The notes under the pieces were generated by a model. The model had not been told where the DNA came from, searched no databases, and worked only from the letters and a program-made list of their open reading frames with translations. Shown here in pieces: positions 5,619-14,630 of a DNA stretch of 21,174 bases. Origin of the DNA: Nitrosomonas sp. UBA6494 (GTDB lineage Bacteria > Pseudomonadota > Gammaproteobacteria > Burkholderiales > Nitrosomonadaceae); contig DJMI01000028.1 in assembly GCA_002435335.1 (NCBI GenBank), forward strand, positions 1-21,174. The letters run 5' to 3'. The position numbers and the translations under genes were made by a program. Every line of letters begins with the position of its first letter. Within the stretch, counting starts at the first letter, position 1.

Positions 5619-6887
5619 ATGAGTTTTCAACACGGATTAAGTGGACTGAATGCGGCATCAACCAATTTGGACGTGATAGGTAATAACATTGCCAATGCGA
5701 ATACCGCAGGATTTAAGCAATCATTGGCGCAATTTTCCGATATTTTCGCCAACTCCATGGAGGGAAGCGATAGCGCGACGATCGGTATCGGTGCGAAGAT
5801 ATCGTCGATAGCACAGCAATTTGGTCAAGGAAATATCACGCCGACAAGCAATCCTTTAGATGTTGCGATCAACGGGCAAGGTTTTTTCCGCATGAACGAT
5901 AACGGCACCATCAGTTACAGCCGTAATGGCCAATTTCACGTTGATGATTCCGGTTATATCGTTGATGCCTCGGGTGCGAATTTAACCGGATTTCTGGCAG
6001 ATGAGGATGGCGATATCGTAGCGAGCGACGAGCCCGGCAAATTGAAATTCAGTACCTCGGATTTGGCGCCTAAAGCGACTACCGAGTTCGATATGGGGTT
6101 TAATCTGGATAGTCGTGAAACGGCCATATCGACGACTTTTAACGCCACTGATCCTAAAACCTATCACAGCACGACTTCCGGAACCGTTGTCGATAGTTTG
6201 GGTAATTCTCATGTGATGTCTGTTTTCTTTCAGAAATCACCAGCTGCAGCAAATACTTGGAATGTTTATGCGACTGTAGACGGTGTCGTGGATACGACAA
6301 CGGGAGCGCCGATCGGTATTACTTTGGATGGTAGCGCTTCGCAAACGATGACGTTCGATGGTAACGGTGTATTGACAAGTCCAGCAGTGCCATTTTCAGT
6401 TTCCATTGATTTCAGCTTACTCGACCCTGCACTGGGTGCGTTGACACCGCAAACCGTTAGTCTTGACCTAACAGCGGCAACGCAATACGGCTCAGACTTC
6501 GGCATCAATGCGTTAACGCAGGACGGCTATACATCCGGTCGGATGTCGGGTTTTTCGATTAATGGAGATGGCATGATTCTTGGAAACTACAGCAGTGGTC
6601 AATCCAAAGTGCTCGGACAAATCGTTTTGGCGAATTTTGTCAATCCGCAAGGATTGATACCAATCGGTGACGGTCACTGGGCGGAAAGTCCTGCTTCCGG
6701 AGAACCTTTAGTTGGTGCGCCGCACACCGGAAATTTGGGTGTGCTGCAATCCAATGCCATTGAAGATTCGAATGTGGATTTGACCGCCGAGTTGGTCAAA
6801 ATGATTCAAGCACAGCGTATGTATCAAGCAAGCGCCAAGCAAATAGAAACACAGGATCAATTGATTCAAACGATTACTCAAATTTAA
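5619..6887 (+). CDS. flgE: Flagellar hook protein FlgE
   Basis: Building block of the flexible hook, the universal joint outside the outer membrane. The 422 residues are within the usual range of about 400-440. The N-terminal rod/hook domain has LSGLNAASTNLDVIGNNIAN followed by NTAGFKQS. The middle holds the FlgE D1/D2 beta-domains, rich in Thr, Ser and Asp (for example TSGTVVDSLGNSHVMSVFF). The C-terminus has NVDLTAELVKMIQAQRMYQA, typical of flagellar axial proteins. An AGAGGGG site precedes the ATG. A 54-base gap with a T-rich stretch but no clear hairpin separates it from flgF, the longest gap between consecutive genes from flgB to flgJ. Confidence 0.95.
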   Translation: MSFQHGLSGLNAASTNLDVIGNNIANANTAGFKQSLAQFSDIFANSMEGSDSATIGIGAKISSIAQQFGQGNITPTSNPLDVAINGQGFFRMNDNGTISYSRNGQFHVDDSGYIVDASGANLTGFLADEDGDIVASDEPGKLKFSTSDLAPKATTEFDMGFNLDSRETAISTTFNATDPKTYHSTTSGTVVDSLGNSHVMSVFFQKSPAAANTWNVYATVDGVVDTTTGAPIGITLDGSASQTMTFDGNGVLTSPAVPFSVSIDFSLLDPALGALTPQTVSLDLTAATQYGSDFGINALTQDGYTSGRMSGFSINGDGMILGNYSSGQSKVLGQIVLANFVNPQGLIPIGDGHWAESPASGEPLVGAPHTGNLGVLQSNAIEDSNVDLTAELVKMIQAQRMYQASAKQIETQDQLIQTITQI

Positions 6888-6941
6888 ACGGTTTTTGGGC
6901 GTGCTGTATTATTTTTTTAATTCAAATCGGTTACGAAAGAA

Positions 6942-7685
6942 ATGGATCGATTAATTTATACCTCGATGACCGGGGCGAATCACACGTTGAATCAGCAAGC
7001 AACGGTCGCGCATAACCTAGCCAATATTGCAACAACGGGCTATCGCGCCGAAAACAATGCGTTTCGTGCTGTTCCTCTTTACGGGGACGGTGCGGCCACG
7101 CGTGCGTTTGTTGTTGACACCACGGTAGGCGCCAATTTTGAGACCGGGACGCTGCAAGCGACAGGGCGCGATTTGGATGTGGCTATCAAAGGGCCGGGGT
7201 GGATTACCGTGCAGCTCGACAACGGTGAAGAGGCCTATACCCGCAATGGCGGTTTGCAAGTCGGCCCGAATGGCATTTTGCTGACCCAGAACGGGCATAA
7301 AGTGAAAGGTGAGAACGGCATTATCGCAGTTCCTCCCGAAACTCGCATAACTATAGGGGTGGATGGTACCGTTTCTGCGGTTACGATTACTCCGCAACCC
7401 AATACCGTGGCTCAAATTGGAAGGATAAAGCTGGTAAATCCACCCGAAGCTGATCTTGTCAAAGGAATCGACGGTTTGTTTCGCCTAAAAGACGGTAAGC
7501 CGGCCGAGGTGGATGCGAGGGTCAGGTTGATTGACGGCACCTTGGAAGGCAGCAATGTGAATGTGGTGCATGAAATGGTCAGCATGATCGCGCTGGCCCG
7601 TCAATTCGACATGCAAATGAAGATGATGGAAAACGCCGAGAAAAATGCGCAGCAAGCCAGTCAGATCATGGTGCTGAGAGTTTAA
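6942..7685 (+). CDS. flgF: Flagellar proximal rod protein FlgF
   Basis: Proximal rod subunit that links FlgB/FlgC to the distal rod FlgG. The 247 residues are standard for FlgF. The start MDRLIYTSMTGANHTLNQQA and the NLANIATTGYRAENNAF motif are typical of FlgF; FlgF differs from FlgG in having this (Y/V)xxxTGAxxxxxxQ beginning. The C-terminus contains SNVNVVHEMVSMIALARQFD. A GAAAG site lies just before the ATG. FlgG follows after 27 bases on the same strand. Confidence 0.94.
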   Translation: MDRLIYTSMTGANHTLNQQATVAHNLANIATTGYRAENNAFRAVPLYGDGAATRAFVVDTTVGANFETGTLQATGRDLDVAIKGPGWITVQLDNGEEAYTRNGGLQVGPNGILLTQNGHKVKGENGIIAVPPETRITIGVDGTVSAVTITPQPNTVAQIGRIKLVNPPEADLVKGIDGLFRLKDGKPAEVDARVRLIDGTLEGSNVNVVHEMVSMIALARQFDMQMKMMENAEKNAQQASQIMVLRV

Positions 7686-7712
7686 ACAGATAATTTTGTG
7701 AGGTGAGTAGTT

Positions 7713-8495
7713 ATGATACGTTCATTATGGATTTCCAAAACAGGCCTGGATGCGCAGCAGACTAAAATGGATGTGATCGCCAATAACTTGGCGAACGTCA
7801 GTACCAATGGTTTTAAGCGCGCTCGTGCGGTATTCGAGGATTTGCAGTATCAAACCTTGCGTCAACCGGGCGCACAATCTTCGCAGCAAACGCAACTGCC
7901 TTCCGGTTTACAATTGGGTACCGGTGTCAAGCCGGTTTCAACCGAGAACGTCTTTACGCAGGGCGGTCTTCAGCATACCGATAACCAGCGCGATGTGGCT
8001 ATTCGTGGCGTGGGTTTCTTTATGGTTTTAATGCCTGACGGCACAACATCTTATACTCGTGACGGTGCTTTTCAATCGGATTTGAATGGGCAATTGGTGA
8101 CTTCCAGCGGTTATCCAGTGCAACCCGGAATAGTCGTTCCACCAAATGCGACGGGTATTACCATTGCCCGTGATGGAACGGTGTCTGCCAGTGTACCGGG
8201 TACTACCGCACCGATCCAAATCGGCAATATTCAGTTGGCCAGTTTTGTGAATCCGGGCGGATTGCAAAAAATGGGTGAGAATTTATATATGGAAACCGCC
8301 TCCAGTGGCGCCCCGCAGCAGAATGCACCGGGTACCAATGGATTGGGATTGTTGGAGCAGAATTTTGTCGAAACCTCGAATGTAAATGTGGTGGAGGAAT
8401 TGGTGAACATGATCCAAACCCAACGTGCCTATGAAATGAATTCCAAGTCCATCGAAACATCGGACCAAATGCTGCAAAAATTAGGACAGCTCTAA
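7713..8495 (+). CDS. flgG: Flagellar distal rod protein FlgG
   Basis: Distal rod protein that spans the periplasm inside the P- and L-rings. The 260-residue length is the family standard. The N-terminus MIRSLWISKTGLDAQQTKMD, the motif NLANVSTNGFKRAR and the stretch QTLRQPGAQSSQQTQLPSGL match the FlgG-specific region that distinguishes it from FlgF and FlgE. The C-terminus has SNVNVVEELVNMIQTQRAYE. A GTGAGGTGAG site precedes the ATG. FlgH follows after 26 bases. Confidence 0.96.
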   Translation: MIRSLWISKTGLDAQQTKMDVIANNLANVSTNGFKRARAVFEDLQYQTLRQPGAQSSQQTQLPSGLQLGTGVKPVSTENVFTQGGLQHTDNQRDVAIRGVGFFMVLMPDGTTSYTRDGAFQSDLNGQLVTSSGYPVQPGIVVPPNATGITIARDGTVSASVPGTTAPIQIGNIQLASFVNPGGLQKMGENLYMETASSGAPQQNAPGTNGLGLLEQNFVETSNVNVVEELVNMIQTQRAYEMNSKSIETSDQMLQKLGQL

Positions 8496-8521
8496 CCGAT
8501 CCGTTTTATTGGAGTCATGTG

Positions 8522-9226
8522 ATGGAAATAGCTGTTAGGCGATTAAAACTATCTTGCTTGGGATGGGTGTTGGCTATGCTGATATCCGGCTGTGCCGCGC
8601 CGCCAACCGTAACGCATCAGCCAAATACGTTGCGGCCGTATCAACCGAGCCTCGCCGTTACCCAGCCTAACGGGGGAATCCTTCAGGCAGTAAATCTTGC
8701 CACGGGCGGTGTTCGTTACACACCGTTATTTGAAGACCGGCGTGCCAGAAATATCGGTGACACGATCATTGTCACTTTGAATGAAAAAACAAATGCCAGC
8801 AAGAGTTCCGGCAGCAATATAGACCGATCCGGCAGTATCGACTTTTCGGTGCCGAGCTTATTGGGCGTGCCGTTAAAGCTGTTAACAAAACATGCGACGA
8901 TGGAAGCCAAAGCCAACAATTCCTTTGAGGGTAGCGGGGAAAGCTCGAGCAAGAATGATTTTAAAGGAACCATTACGGTAACTGTAATCGAAGCGCTGCC
9001 GAACGGAAATTTGGTCGTGAGCGGCGAGAAACAAATCGGAATCAATCAAGGGCATGAGTACATAAGGCTTTCCGGTGTTGTGAATCCGGTGCATATCCTG
9101 GGTAATACCATTTCTTCAACGCAGATTGCCGATGCACGAATCGAATATCGCGGTACCGGTTATATCGACGAAGCCCAAACCATGGGTTGGTTGTCACGTT
9201 TCTTCCTGACGGTAAGTCCTTTCTGA
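8522..9226 (+). CDS. flgH: Flagellar L-ring lipoprotein FlgH
   Basis: Outer-membrane lipoprotein that forms the L-ring bushing around the distal rod. From the chosen ATG the product is 234 residues, with a lipoprotein signal peptide ending in the lipobox LISGC (Cys at about residue 24). Conserved FlgH blocks follow: LFEDRRARNIGDTIIVTLNE, then NASKSS, and the C-terminal VVNPVHILGNTISSTQIADA with the Trp-containing tail. A GTG at 8519 lies directly upstream in frame and is a possible alternative start; the ATG at 8522 is preferred because GGAG (8511-8514) is then 7 bases away. FlgI follows. Confidence 0.94.
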   Translation: MEIAVRRLKLSCLGWVLAMLISGCAAPPTVTHQPNTLRPYQPSLAVTQPNGGILQAVNLATGGVRYTPLFEDRRARNIGDTIIVTLNEKTNASKSSGSNIDRSGSIDFSVPSLLGVPLKLLTKHATMEAKANNSFEGSGESSSKNDFKGTITVTVIEALPNGNLVVSGEKQIGINQGHEYIRLSGVVNPVHILGNTISSTQIADARIEYRGTGYIDEAQTMGWLSRFFLTVSPF

Positions 9227-9256
9227 TGCATTGATACAAATGAGAAGACAGTTGAT

Positions 9257-10369
9257 ATGAAAAAGAAACAAAAGATCGTTGCTTGCTTTTTTTGGGTAAT
9301 CGGTGTTTTGCTGGCTGAAATAAGCAGTGCCGAGCGCATAAGAGATTTGGCTTCCATTCAGGGAGTCAGGAACAATCAATTGATCGGCTACGGTCTGGTG
9401 GTGGGCTTGGACGGAAGCGGTGATATGACTGTCCAGACACCGTTTACCGTACAAAGTATCATCAGCATGCTGGGACAAATGGGTATTAACTTACCGCCGG
9501 GCACCAATTTACAGTTGCGTAATGTGGCTGCGGTGATGGTCACAGCGACCATGCCGCCGTTTGCCAAACCGGGCCAACAAATCGATGTTACCGTGTCATC
9601 TATGGGTAATGCCAAAAGTTTGCGGGGTGGGACGTTGCTGATGACACCGCTGAAAGGAGCAGACAATCAAGTTTATGCAATGGCGCAAGGTAACTTGTTA
9701 GTCGGGGGTATCGGGGCCGCCGCAGGGGGGAGCAGCGTTCAGGTTAATCATTTAAGCGTAGGTAGGATCAGCGGCGGCGGAATTGTCGAACGCGAGATTC
9801 CGACATCGGTCGGGCAAGGGGATTATATCAACCTGGAGTTGAATTCGACCGATTTTACGACGGTCAATCGGATGGTTGAGGCGATCAACAAACTTTATCC
9901 TGCTTCTGCTGCTGCGGTAGACGGGCGCGTGGTGCAGATAAAAGCGCCTGCGGATACCAGTCAGCGCGTGATGTTTATTTCACAGATTGAGAGCTTGGAT
10001 ATTATGCCGGCAAAAGGACCGGCAAAAGTGATCGTCAATTCGCGCACCGGATCGGTGGTGATGAATCAATCGGTGACACTTGAAACCAGTGCGGTAGCGC
10101 ACGGCAATTTGTCGATCATCATCAATACCGAGCCGGTCATCAGTCAGCCGGGACCGTTTGCTCAGCGTGGCGAAACCGTTGTGACGCAGCGTTCTCAGGT
10201 GGAAATCCGTACGGATGAAGGGAATTTAATGTTATTGCCGACTGGAGCCGATTTGGGAGAGGTTGTTAAGGCATTAACCGCGATCGGCGCCACGACGCAA
10301 GATCTGCTTTCCATCTTGCAAGCTTTGAAAGCCGCCGGTTCGCTGCGGGCAGAACTCGAAATCATTTAA
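9257..10369 (+). CDS. flgI: Flagellar P-ring protein FlgI
   Basis: Forms the P-ring in the peptidoglycan layer around the rod, with FlgA as its chaperone. The 370-residue precursor has a Sec signal peptide (KKKQK start, hydrophobic core, cleavage near SSA-ER at 25/26), as expected for a ring protein that uses Sec rather than the flagellar exporter. The mature start ERIRDLASIQGVRNNQLIGY and following GLVVGLDGSGD are the strongest FlgI signatures; RNVAAVMVTATMPPFAKPGQ and the GRVVQIKAP region also match. It is preceded by GAGAAG about 10 bases before the ATG. FlgJ follows after 17 bases. Confidence 0.96.
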   Translation: MKKKQKIVACFFWVIGVLLAEISSAERIRDLASIQGVRNNQLIGYGLVVGLDGSGDMTVQTPFTVQSIISMLGQMGINLPPGTNLQLRNVAAVMVTATMPPFAKPGQQIDVTVSSMGNAKSLRGGTLLMTPLKGADNQVYAMAQGNLLVGGIGAAAGGSSVQVNHLSVGRISGGGIVEREIPTSVGQGDYINLELNSTDFTTVNRMVEAINKLYPASAAAVDGRVVQIKAPADTSQRVMFISQIESLDIMPAKGPAKVIVNSRTGSVVMNQSVTLETSAVAHGNLSIIINTEPVISQPGPFAQRGETVVTQRSQVEIRTDEGNLMLLPTGADLGEVVKALTAIGATTQDLLSILQALKAAGSLRAELEII

Positions 10370-10386
10370 TCAATGGATTAAAACCT

Positions 10387-11379
10387 ATGGTCATTTCACC
10401 GGATATTTCTAGCAAGCTGGCGATAGACAGCAAGAGTCTGGATCATTTGCACGTATTGGCTAAAAAAGATCCAGACGAAGCATTACGCAAAGCGGCGCAG
10501 CAGTTTGAAGCGTTATTCCTCAATATGATGCTGAAAAGTATGCGCGAGGCGACACCCAAAGATGGGATTTTCGATAGCCAGCAAACGCAATTTTATACGC
10601 AAATGTATGATCAACAATTGACTCAGCATTTGTCGTCGAAAGGTATAGGCATTGCCGAGATCATGATCCAGCAATTGTCTCGCGCCAATCAATCCAATGT
10701 CGAGCAGCCTCAGACCGGCTTGGCGGCTCTGAACGTTACAGGCTCAATCGCGGTTCCACGAGACGGGCACCCCAACGATAAGGCGGAACAGTTATGGCAG
10801 GGTGTGCAGAATACGTTGAAGAGCGTGATACCGATTGGTGAGGCAAGCAAACTGACCGAAGAAGTTACCGGAATGACGCCGATGGATGCGGTGTCGAAAA
10901 AAATGTCCAATCATACTATGGATTTTATCGATAAATTATTGCCGCATGCTAAGGCTGTATCGCAAGCGGTCGGTATTCCGGCGCAATTCATGCTGGCTCA
11001 GGCGGCATTGGAAAGCGGTTGGGGGAAGCATGAGATTCGCCGTGCCGATAACAGCCCAAGTCATAATCTTTTTGGAATCAAAGCCGGTGCAAATTGGAAG
11101 GGCGATGTAGTGGAGGCGGTTACAACTGAGTTTATCAATGGCGCTCCACAAAAAGTGGTTGAAAAATTCCGTGCTTACAGTTCTTATGAGGAAGGATTTA
11201 GTGATTACGCTAAATTGCTGTCGGACAATCCACGTTATGCCAAAGTGGTAAATGCTTCTGAACCTACAACTTTCGCATTTGGCTTGCAGCGCGCAGGGTA
11301 TGCAACCGATCCAATGTATGCCGAGAAACTGTTGCGTATTATGAAAAGCGATTCTTTGCAAAATCGTGAATTTATTTAA
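10387..11379 (+). CDS. flgJ: Flagellar rod assembly protein/muramidase FlgJ (two-domain)
   Basis: Caps the growing rod and opens the peptidoglycan so that the rod can pass. The 330 residues hold both domains. The N-terminal rod-binding domain (about 30-100) contains KAAQQFEALFLNMMLKSMRE and GIFDSQQTQFYTQMYDQQL. After a linker comes a C-terminal glucosaminidase-type domain (GH73, about 175-325) with AQAALESGWGKHEIR, where Glu209 corresponds to the catalytic acid, then NLFGIKAG and AGYATDPMYAEKL. Many non-beta/gamma bacteria have only the first domain. There is no signal peptide, consistent with export through the rod. The ribosome site is weak. The gene ends just before the sigma-28-like promoter of flgK. 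Confidence 0.95.
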   Translation: MVISPDISSKLAIDSKSLDHLHVLAKKDPDEALRKAAQQFEALFLNMMLKSMREATPKDGIFDSQQTQFYTQMYDQQLTQHLSSKGIGIAEIMIQQLSRANQSNVEQPQTGLAALNVTGSIAVPRDGHPNDKAEQLWQGVQNTLKSVIPIGEASKLTEEVTGMTPMDAVSKKMSNHTMDFIDKLLPHAKAVSQAVGIPAQFMLAQAALESGWGKHEIRRADNSPSHNLFGIKAGANWKGDVVEAVTTEFINGAPQKVVEKFRAYSSYEEGFSDYAKLLSDNPRYAKVVNASEPTTFAFGLQRAGYATDPMYAEKLLRIMKSDSLQNREFI

Positions 11380-11394
11380 TGTGGTTACTCCCCT

Positions 11395-11420
11395 TCAATC
11401 ATTGTAATTTTTGCCGATAA
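11395..11420 (+). promoter_or_regulatory. Candidate sigma-28 (FliA) promoter for flgKL
   Basis: A perfect GCCGATAA -10 box (11413-11420) is preceded 14 bases upstream by TCAA (11395-11398), close to the TAAA core of the -35 box with its usual spacing of about 15. It lies in the 78-base gap between flgJ and flgK, and transcription would start around 11427, about 30 bases before the flgK ATG. Enteric bacteria also have a FliA-dependent promoter before flgKL, which supports the reading. Confidence 0.62.
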
Positions 11421-11457
11421 AGCATTCATTAATTAATATTGAATTTATCAATAGGTC

Positions 11458-13359
11458 ATGGGAAATAGTATTCTTAATATTGGTGTGAGTGGTTTATTAA
11501 CGGCTCAAAATCAACTGCTTACGACCAGCCACAATATCAGTAATGCAGATACCCCCGGCTTTAATCGGCAAAAGGTTATTTTGAGTACTAATTTGCCACA
11601 ATCGAGCGGTTCCGGATTTATCGGTCAAGGTGTTCAATCCACCACCGTCGAGCGCGTCTACAGCCAATTTCTCGTGAGTCAATCGCTGCAAGTGCAAACG
11701 CAAAGTCAATCGTTGGATACCTACTATACGGCAACAAAGCAATTAGACGACATGTTTGCCGAAGCGACCTCGGGGTTGTCACCGACATTGCAAAATTTAT
11801 TCAGCGCGATACAAGATGTCGCAACCAATCCGTCCGTTATTCCATCGCGGCAATCAATGTTAAGTAACGCCGAAGCTCTTGTGGCGCGCTTGCATAGTAT
11901 GGATGAGCAATTTACTCAAATCCGGGAAGGTATCAATACGCAAATAAAAAGTGCAGTGACGCAAATCAATACCATTGCCGAGCAGATTTCGGAGATTAAT
12001 AAACAAATCATATGGGCGGAAGGCGCCGCAGGCGGTCAATCGGCAAATGACATGCTGGATCAGCGCGATGCATTGATTACACAGTTAAATGGTTTGATTA
12101 ACACCGATACAATCATACAAAGTGACGGTTCGATGAACGTGTATGTGGGTAATGGTCAAGCATTGGTCATTGGTGGGCAGGTATTGCAATTGCAGGCAGG
12201 AGAATCGATCGAAAATCCGGAAGATTTGACGGTTAATTTATTGAACGGCTCAAGTGTGATTCGGCTTCCTGAGGGTCAGATAACAGGCGGAATATTAGGA
12301 GGAATTCTGGCTTTCCGAAGTGAAACGCTGGGGGAAGCGCAAAATTCGATCGGAAGGATCGCTATGGTATTGGCGCAAACGTTTAATGACCAGCATCAGT
12401 TAGGTATGGATCTGAACGGTGATATGGGTGAAGAATTTTTTAATGTGGCTTCACCTAAAATAATTTCGGTAACAACCAATAATCCTTTATCGAGTATTAC
12501 GGCTGACATTAGCGATTTCAGCGCATTGACAACGAGCGATTACGAATTCTCATACGATGGCACAAACTATACTCTGTTGCGATTGTCGGACAACGAATCA
12601 GTTTCAAGCGCACTAGCGCCGTTGACCCTTGATGGCGTAACAGTGACTCCTGTAACGATGTCGGCCAACGAGCGTTTTATCATTCAACCGACGATAAATG
12701 GCGCTAAAGATATCGAAGTGCTAATCAAAGATACCGCCAAAATTGCTGCGGCTGCACCTAATCGCACGGATGCTGCTGCAACCAATGTCGGTACCGGTAA
12801 GATCAGTGCGGGAACGGTAAGTCCGCTACCATTGGATGCCAATCTTCAACAGCCACTGACGATCACTTTTCAATCGCCGTATAACGGTTACTATGATGTG
12901 ACTGGCACCGGCACAGGCTTGCCTGCCACGAATCAACTCTACACACCAGGTGCGGATATCAGTTTCAACGGTTTTACTTTTCAAATAAGCGGAAATCCGG
13001 CGGGAGGGGATGTGTTTACGGTGACGCCCAATGACAGCGGTGTCGGCGATAATCGCAACATACTGGCGCTAGGTGTATTACAAACAACTAATACATTGGA
13101 TAACGGCACTGCATCGTATCAATCTTCCTATGGACAATTGGTCAGTTTGATCGGCAACAGGACTCGTGAATTGGATGTTACCAGTAGAGCGCAGGCCAAT
13201 TTGTACGATCAGACCGTCAAGTCGATCCAATCGGTTTCTGGCGTGAACTTGGATGAGGAAGCTGCTAATTTGTTGCGCTTCCAACAAACCTATCAAGCTG
13301 CAAGCAAGATCATTGAAATGAGCAATACGCTGTTTGATTCGGTGCTGCGTTTCAGCTGA
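11458..13359 (+). CDS. flgK: Flagellar hook-associated protein 1, FlgK (HAP1)
   Basis: First hook-filament junction protein, which replaces the FlgD cap and connects hook to filament. The 633 residues fit the longer FlgK members. The N-terminus has LNIGVSGLLTAQNQLLTTSH followed by NISNADTPGFNRQ. The C-terminus has SVSGVNLDEEAANLLRFQQT, YQAASKIIEMSNTLFDSVL. The central region from about residue 340 on is a variable set of beta-domains, including one block (about 445-525) with ITF, ISFNGFTFQISGNPAGGDVF and TVTPN that resembles a block in FlgL. The start has only a weak AGG nearby. It is probably transcribed with flgL from the sigma-28-like promoter, and possibly also by read-through from flgJ. 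Confidence 0.95.
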   Translation: MGNSILNIGVSGLLTAQNQLLTTSHNISNADTPGFNRQKVILSTNLPQSSGSGFIGQGVQSTTVERVYSQFLVSQSLQVQTQSQSLDTYYTATKQLDDMFAEATSGLSPTLQNLFSAIQDVATNPSVIPSRQSMLSNAEALVARLHSMDEQFTQIREGINTQIKSAVTQINTIAEQISEINKQIIWAEGAAGGQSANDMLDQRDALITQLNGLINTDTIIQSDGSMNVYVGNGQALVIGGQVLQLQAGESIENPEDLTVNLLNGSSVIRLPEGQITGGILGGILAFRSETLGEAQNSIGRIAMVLAQTFNDQHQLGMDLNGDMGEEFFNVASPKIISVTTNNPLSSITADISDFSALTTSDYEFSYDGTNYTLLRLSDNESVSSALAPLTLDGVTVTPVTMSANERFIIQPTINGAKDIEVLIKDTAKIAAAAPNRTDAAATNVGTGKISAGTVSPLPLDANLQQPLTITFQSPYNGYYDVTGTGTGLPATNQLYTPGADISFNGFTFQISGNPAGGDVFTVTPNDSGVGDNRNILALGVLQTTNTLDNGTASYQSSYGQLVSLIGNRTRELDVTSRAQANLYDQTVKSIQSVSGVNLDEEAANLLRFQQTYQAASKIIEMSNTLFDSVLRFS

Positions 13360-13388
13360 TCGAATGGTTAGAGTAAAAGGAGTTAACG

Positions 13389-14600
13389 ATGCGGGTTAGT
13401 ACAGGCACAATTTACGAAACAGGTACAAAGTTAATGTTGCAGCAGCAAGAGCAATTAATGAAAACGCAGATGCAACTGTCAACGGGAAAAAGTATTCTTA
13501 CGCCCTCTGATGATCCTATTTCGGCAGCTCAAATTTTGAGTATTTCGCAATCGGCTTCATTGAACGATCAATATGCGATCAATCGCAATCATGCGAATTC
13601 ATCGTTGAGTCAAGAAGAAAATGTATTGAGAAAAATAACGGATGTGTTGCAGAGCGTCCAAAGTTCCACAGTCTATGCCGGAAATGCCTCGCTGACCGAT
13701 ACCGATCGCAGGATACTGGCGACAGAGTTGCGCAGTCATTTGGAATCGTTGGTTAGTCTGGCCAATACTACGGATGAAAAGGGGCAATATTTGTTCTCGG
13801 GTTATCAATCCAACACCAAGCCGTTTACACAAACGGGATTGACGGTGCAATTTGCGGGAGATCAAGGACAGCGGCTCAATCAGGTCGGTCCGGCTCGGCA
13901 AATTGCGATCAGTGATTCCGGGGTCGATATTTTTGAACGCATAAAAGATGGCAATGGCGTATTTACTACCGCGGCCAATGCATCGAATTTGGGTACAGGT
14001 ATCATTGACGTCGGATCGGTCGTAACACCATCCAGCCTGACCGGTGATTATTATCAGATTAATTTTACCGTGGCGGCAGGCGTTACAACGTACGATATCG
14101 TCGATGTGACGACAGGAGCTTCGATCTCAACTGGAAATCCGTATGTCGAGAATGATGTGATCAGTTTCGACGGAATGCAATTGAGTATCAAGGGTCAACC
14201 GGAAAATGGCGATAGCTTTACCGTTTCTCCGAGCAGCAATAAAAGCATTTTTAATACCATAGAAGATCTGATTACTGCGCTTGAAACGCCATCCAGCGGC
14301 CAGCCAGGTGGTACCAGGCTGACCAACAGCCTAAATACCGTGCTGCAGAATTTAAGCAACAGCATGGAAAACATCCTGACTACGCAAGCGTCGATAGGAG
14401 CCAGACTGCAAGAAATCGATGCATTGGAAAGTGTCGGCAGTGATCAGAATATCCAATATCAACAGAAGTTGTCGCAACTGCAAGACGTGGATTTTGCAAA
14501 AGCAACTTCGGATTTGCAGCGCCAAGATCTTTATCTCCAGGCTGCTCAGCAAGCGTACATCAAGGTTACGGGTTTGTCGCTGTTTAATTACATTAGCTAA
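13389..14600 (+). CDS. flgL: Flagellar hook-associated protein 3, FlgL (HAP3)
   Basis: Second junction protein between hook and filament, related to flagellin. The product is 403 residues, longer than the enteric form of about 317. The N-terminal flagellin-like helix reads MRVSTGTIYETGTKLMLQQQ and then QLSTGKSILTPSDDP. The C-terminus (SIGARLQEIDALES ... YQQKLSQLQDVDFAKATSDL) is the matching helix. The extra length is a central beta-rich insert (about 195-290) containing ISFDGMQLSIKGQPENGDSF, seen in other betaproteobacterial FlgL proteins and similar to a block in FlgK. A strong AAAAGGAG site precedes the ATG. It is the last gene of the flagellar cluster and is followed at once by a terminator-like hairpin. 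Confidence 0.94.
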   Translation: MRVSTGTIYETGTKLMLQQQEQLMKTQMQLSTGKSILTPSDDPISAAQILSISQSASLNDQYAINRNHANSSLSQEENVLRKITDVLQSVQSSTVYAGNASLTDTDRRILATELRSHLESLVSLANTTDEKGQYLFSGYQSNTKPFTQTGLTVQFAGDQGQRLNQVGPARQIAISDSGVDIFERIKDGNGVFTTAANASNLGTGIIDVGSVVTPSSLTGDYYQINFTVAAGVTTYDIVDVTTGASISTGNPYVENDVISFDGMQLSIKGQPENGDSFTVSPSSNKSIFNTIEDLITALETPSSGQPGGTRLTNSLNTVLQNLSNSMENILTTQASIGARLQEIDALESVGSDQNIQYQQKLSQLQDVDFAKATSDLQRQDLYLQAAQQAYIKVTGLSLFNYIS

Positions 14601-14630
14601 GAAATCGCTGCGGCGATCATTTCTTTCTTT
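14601..14630 (+). terminator. Probable terminator after flgL, overlapping the end of purD
   Basis: Directly after the flgL stop, ATCGC (14604-14608) pairs with GCGAT (14613-14617) around a 4-base loop; outer GAA/TTC pairing is possible with a bulge. The T-rich run TTTCTTTCTTT follows. The T run lies inside the final codons of convergent purD, so this compact 3' end serves two facing genes. Confidence 0.42.
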
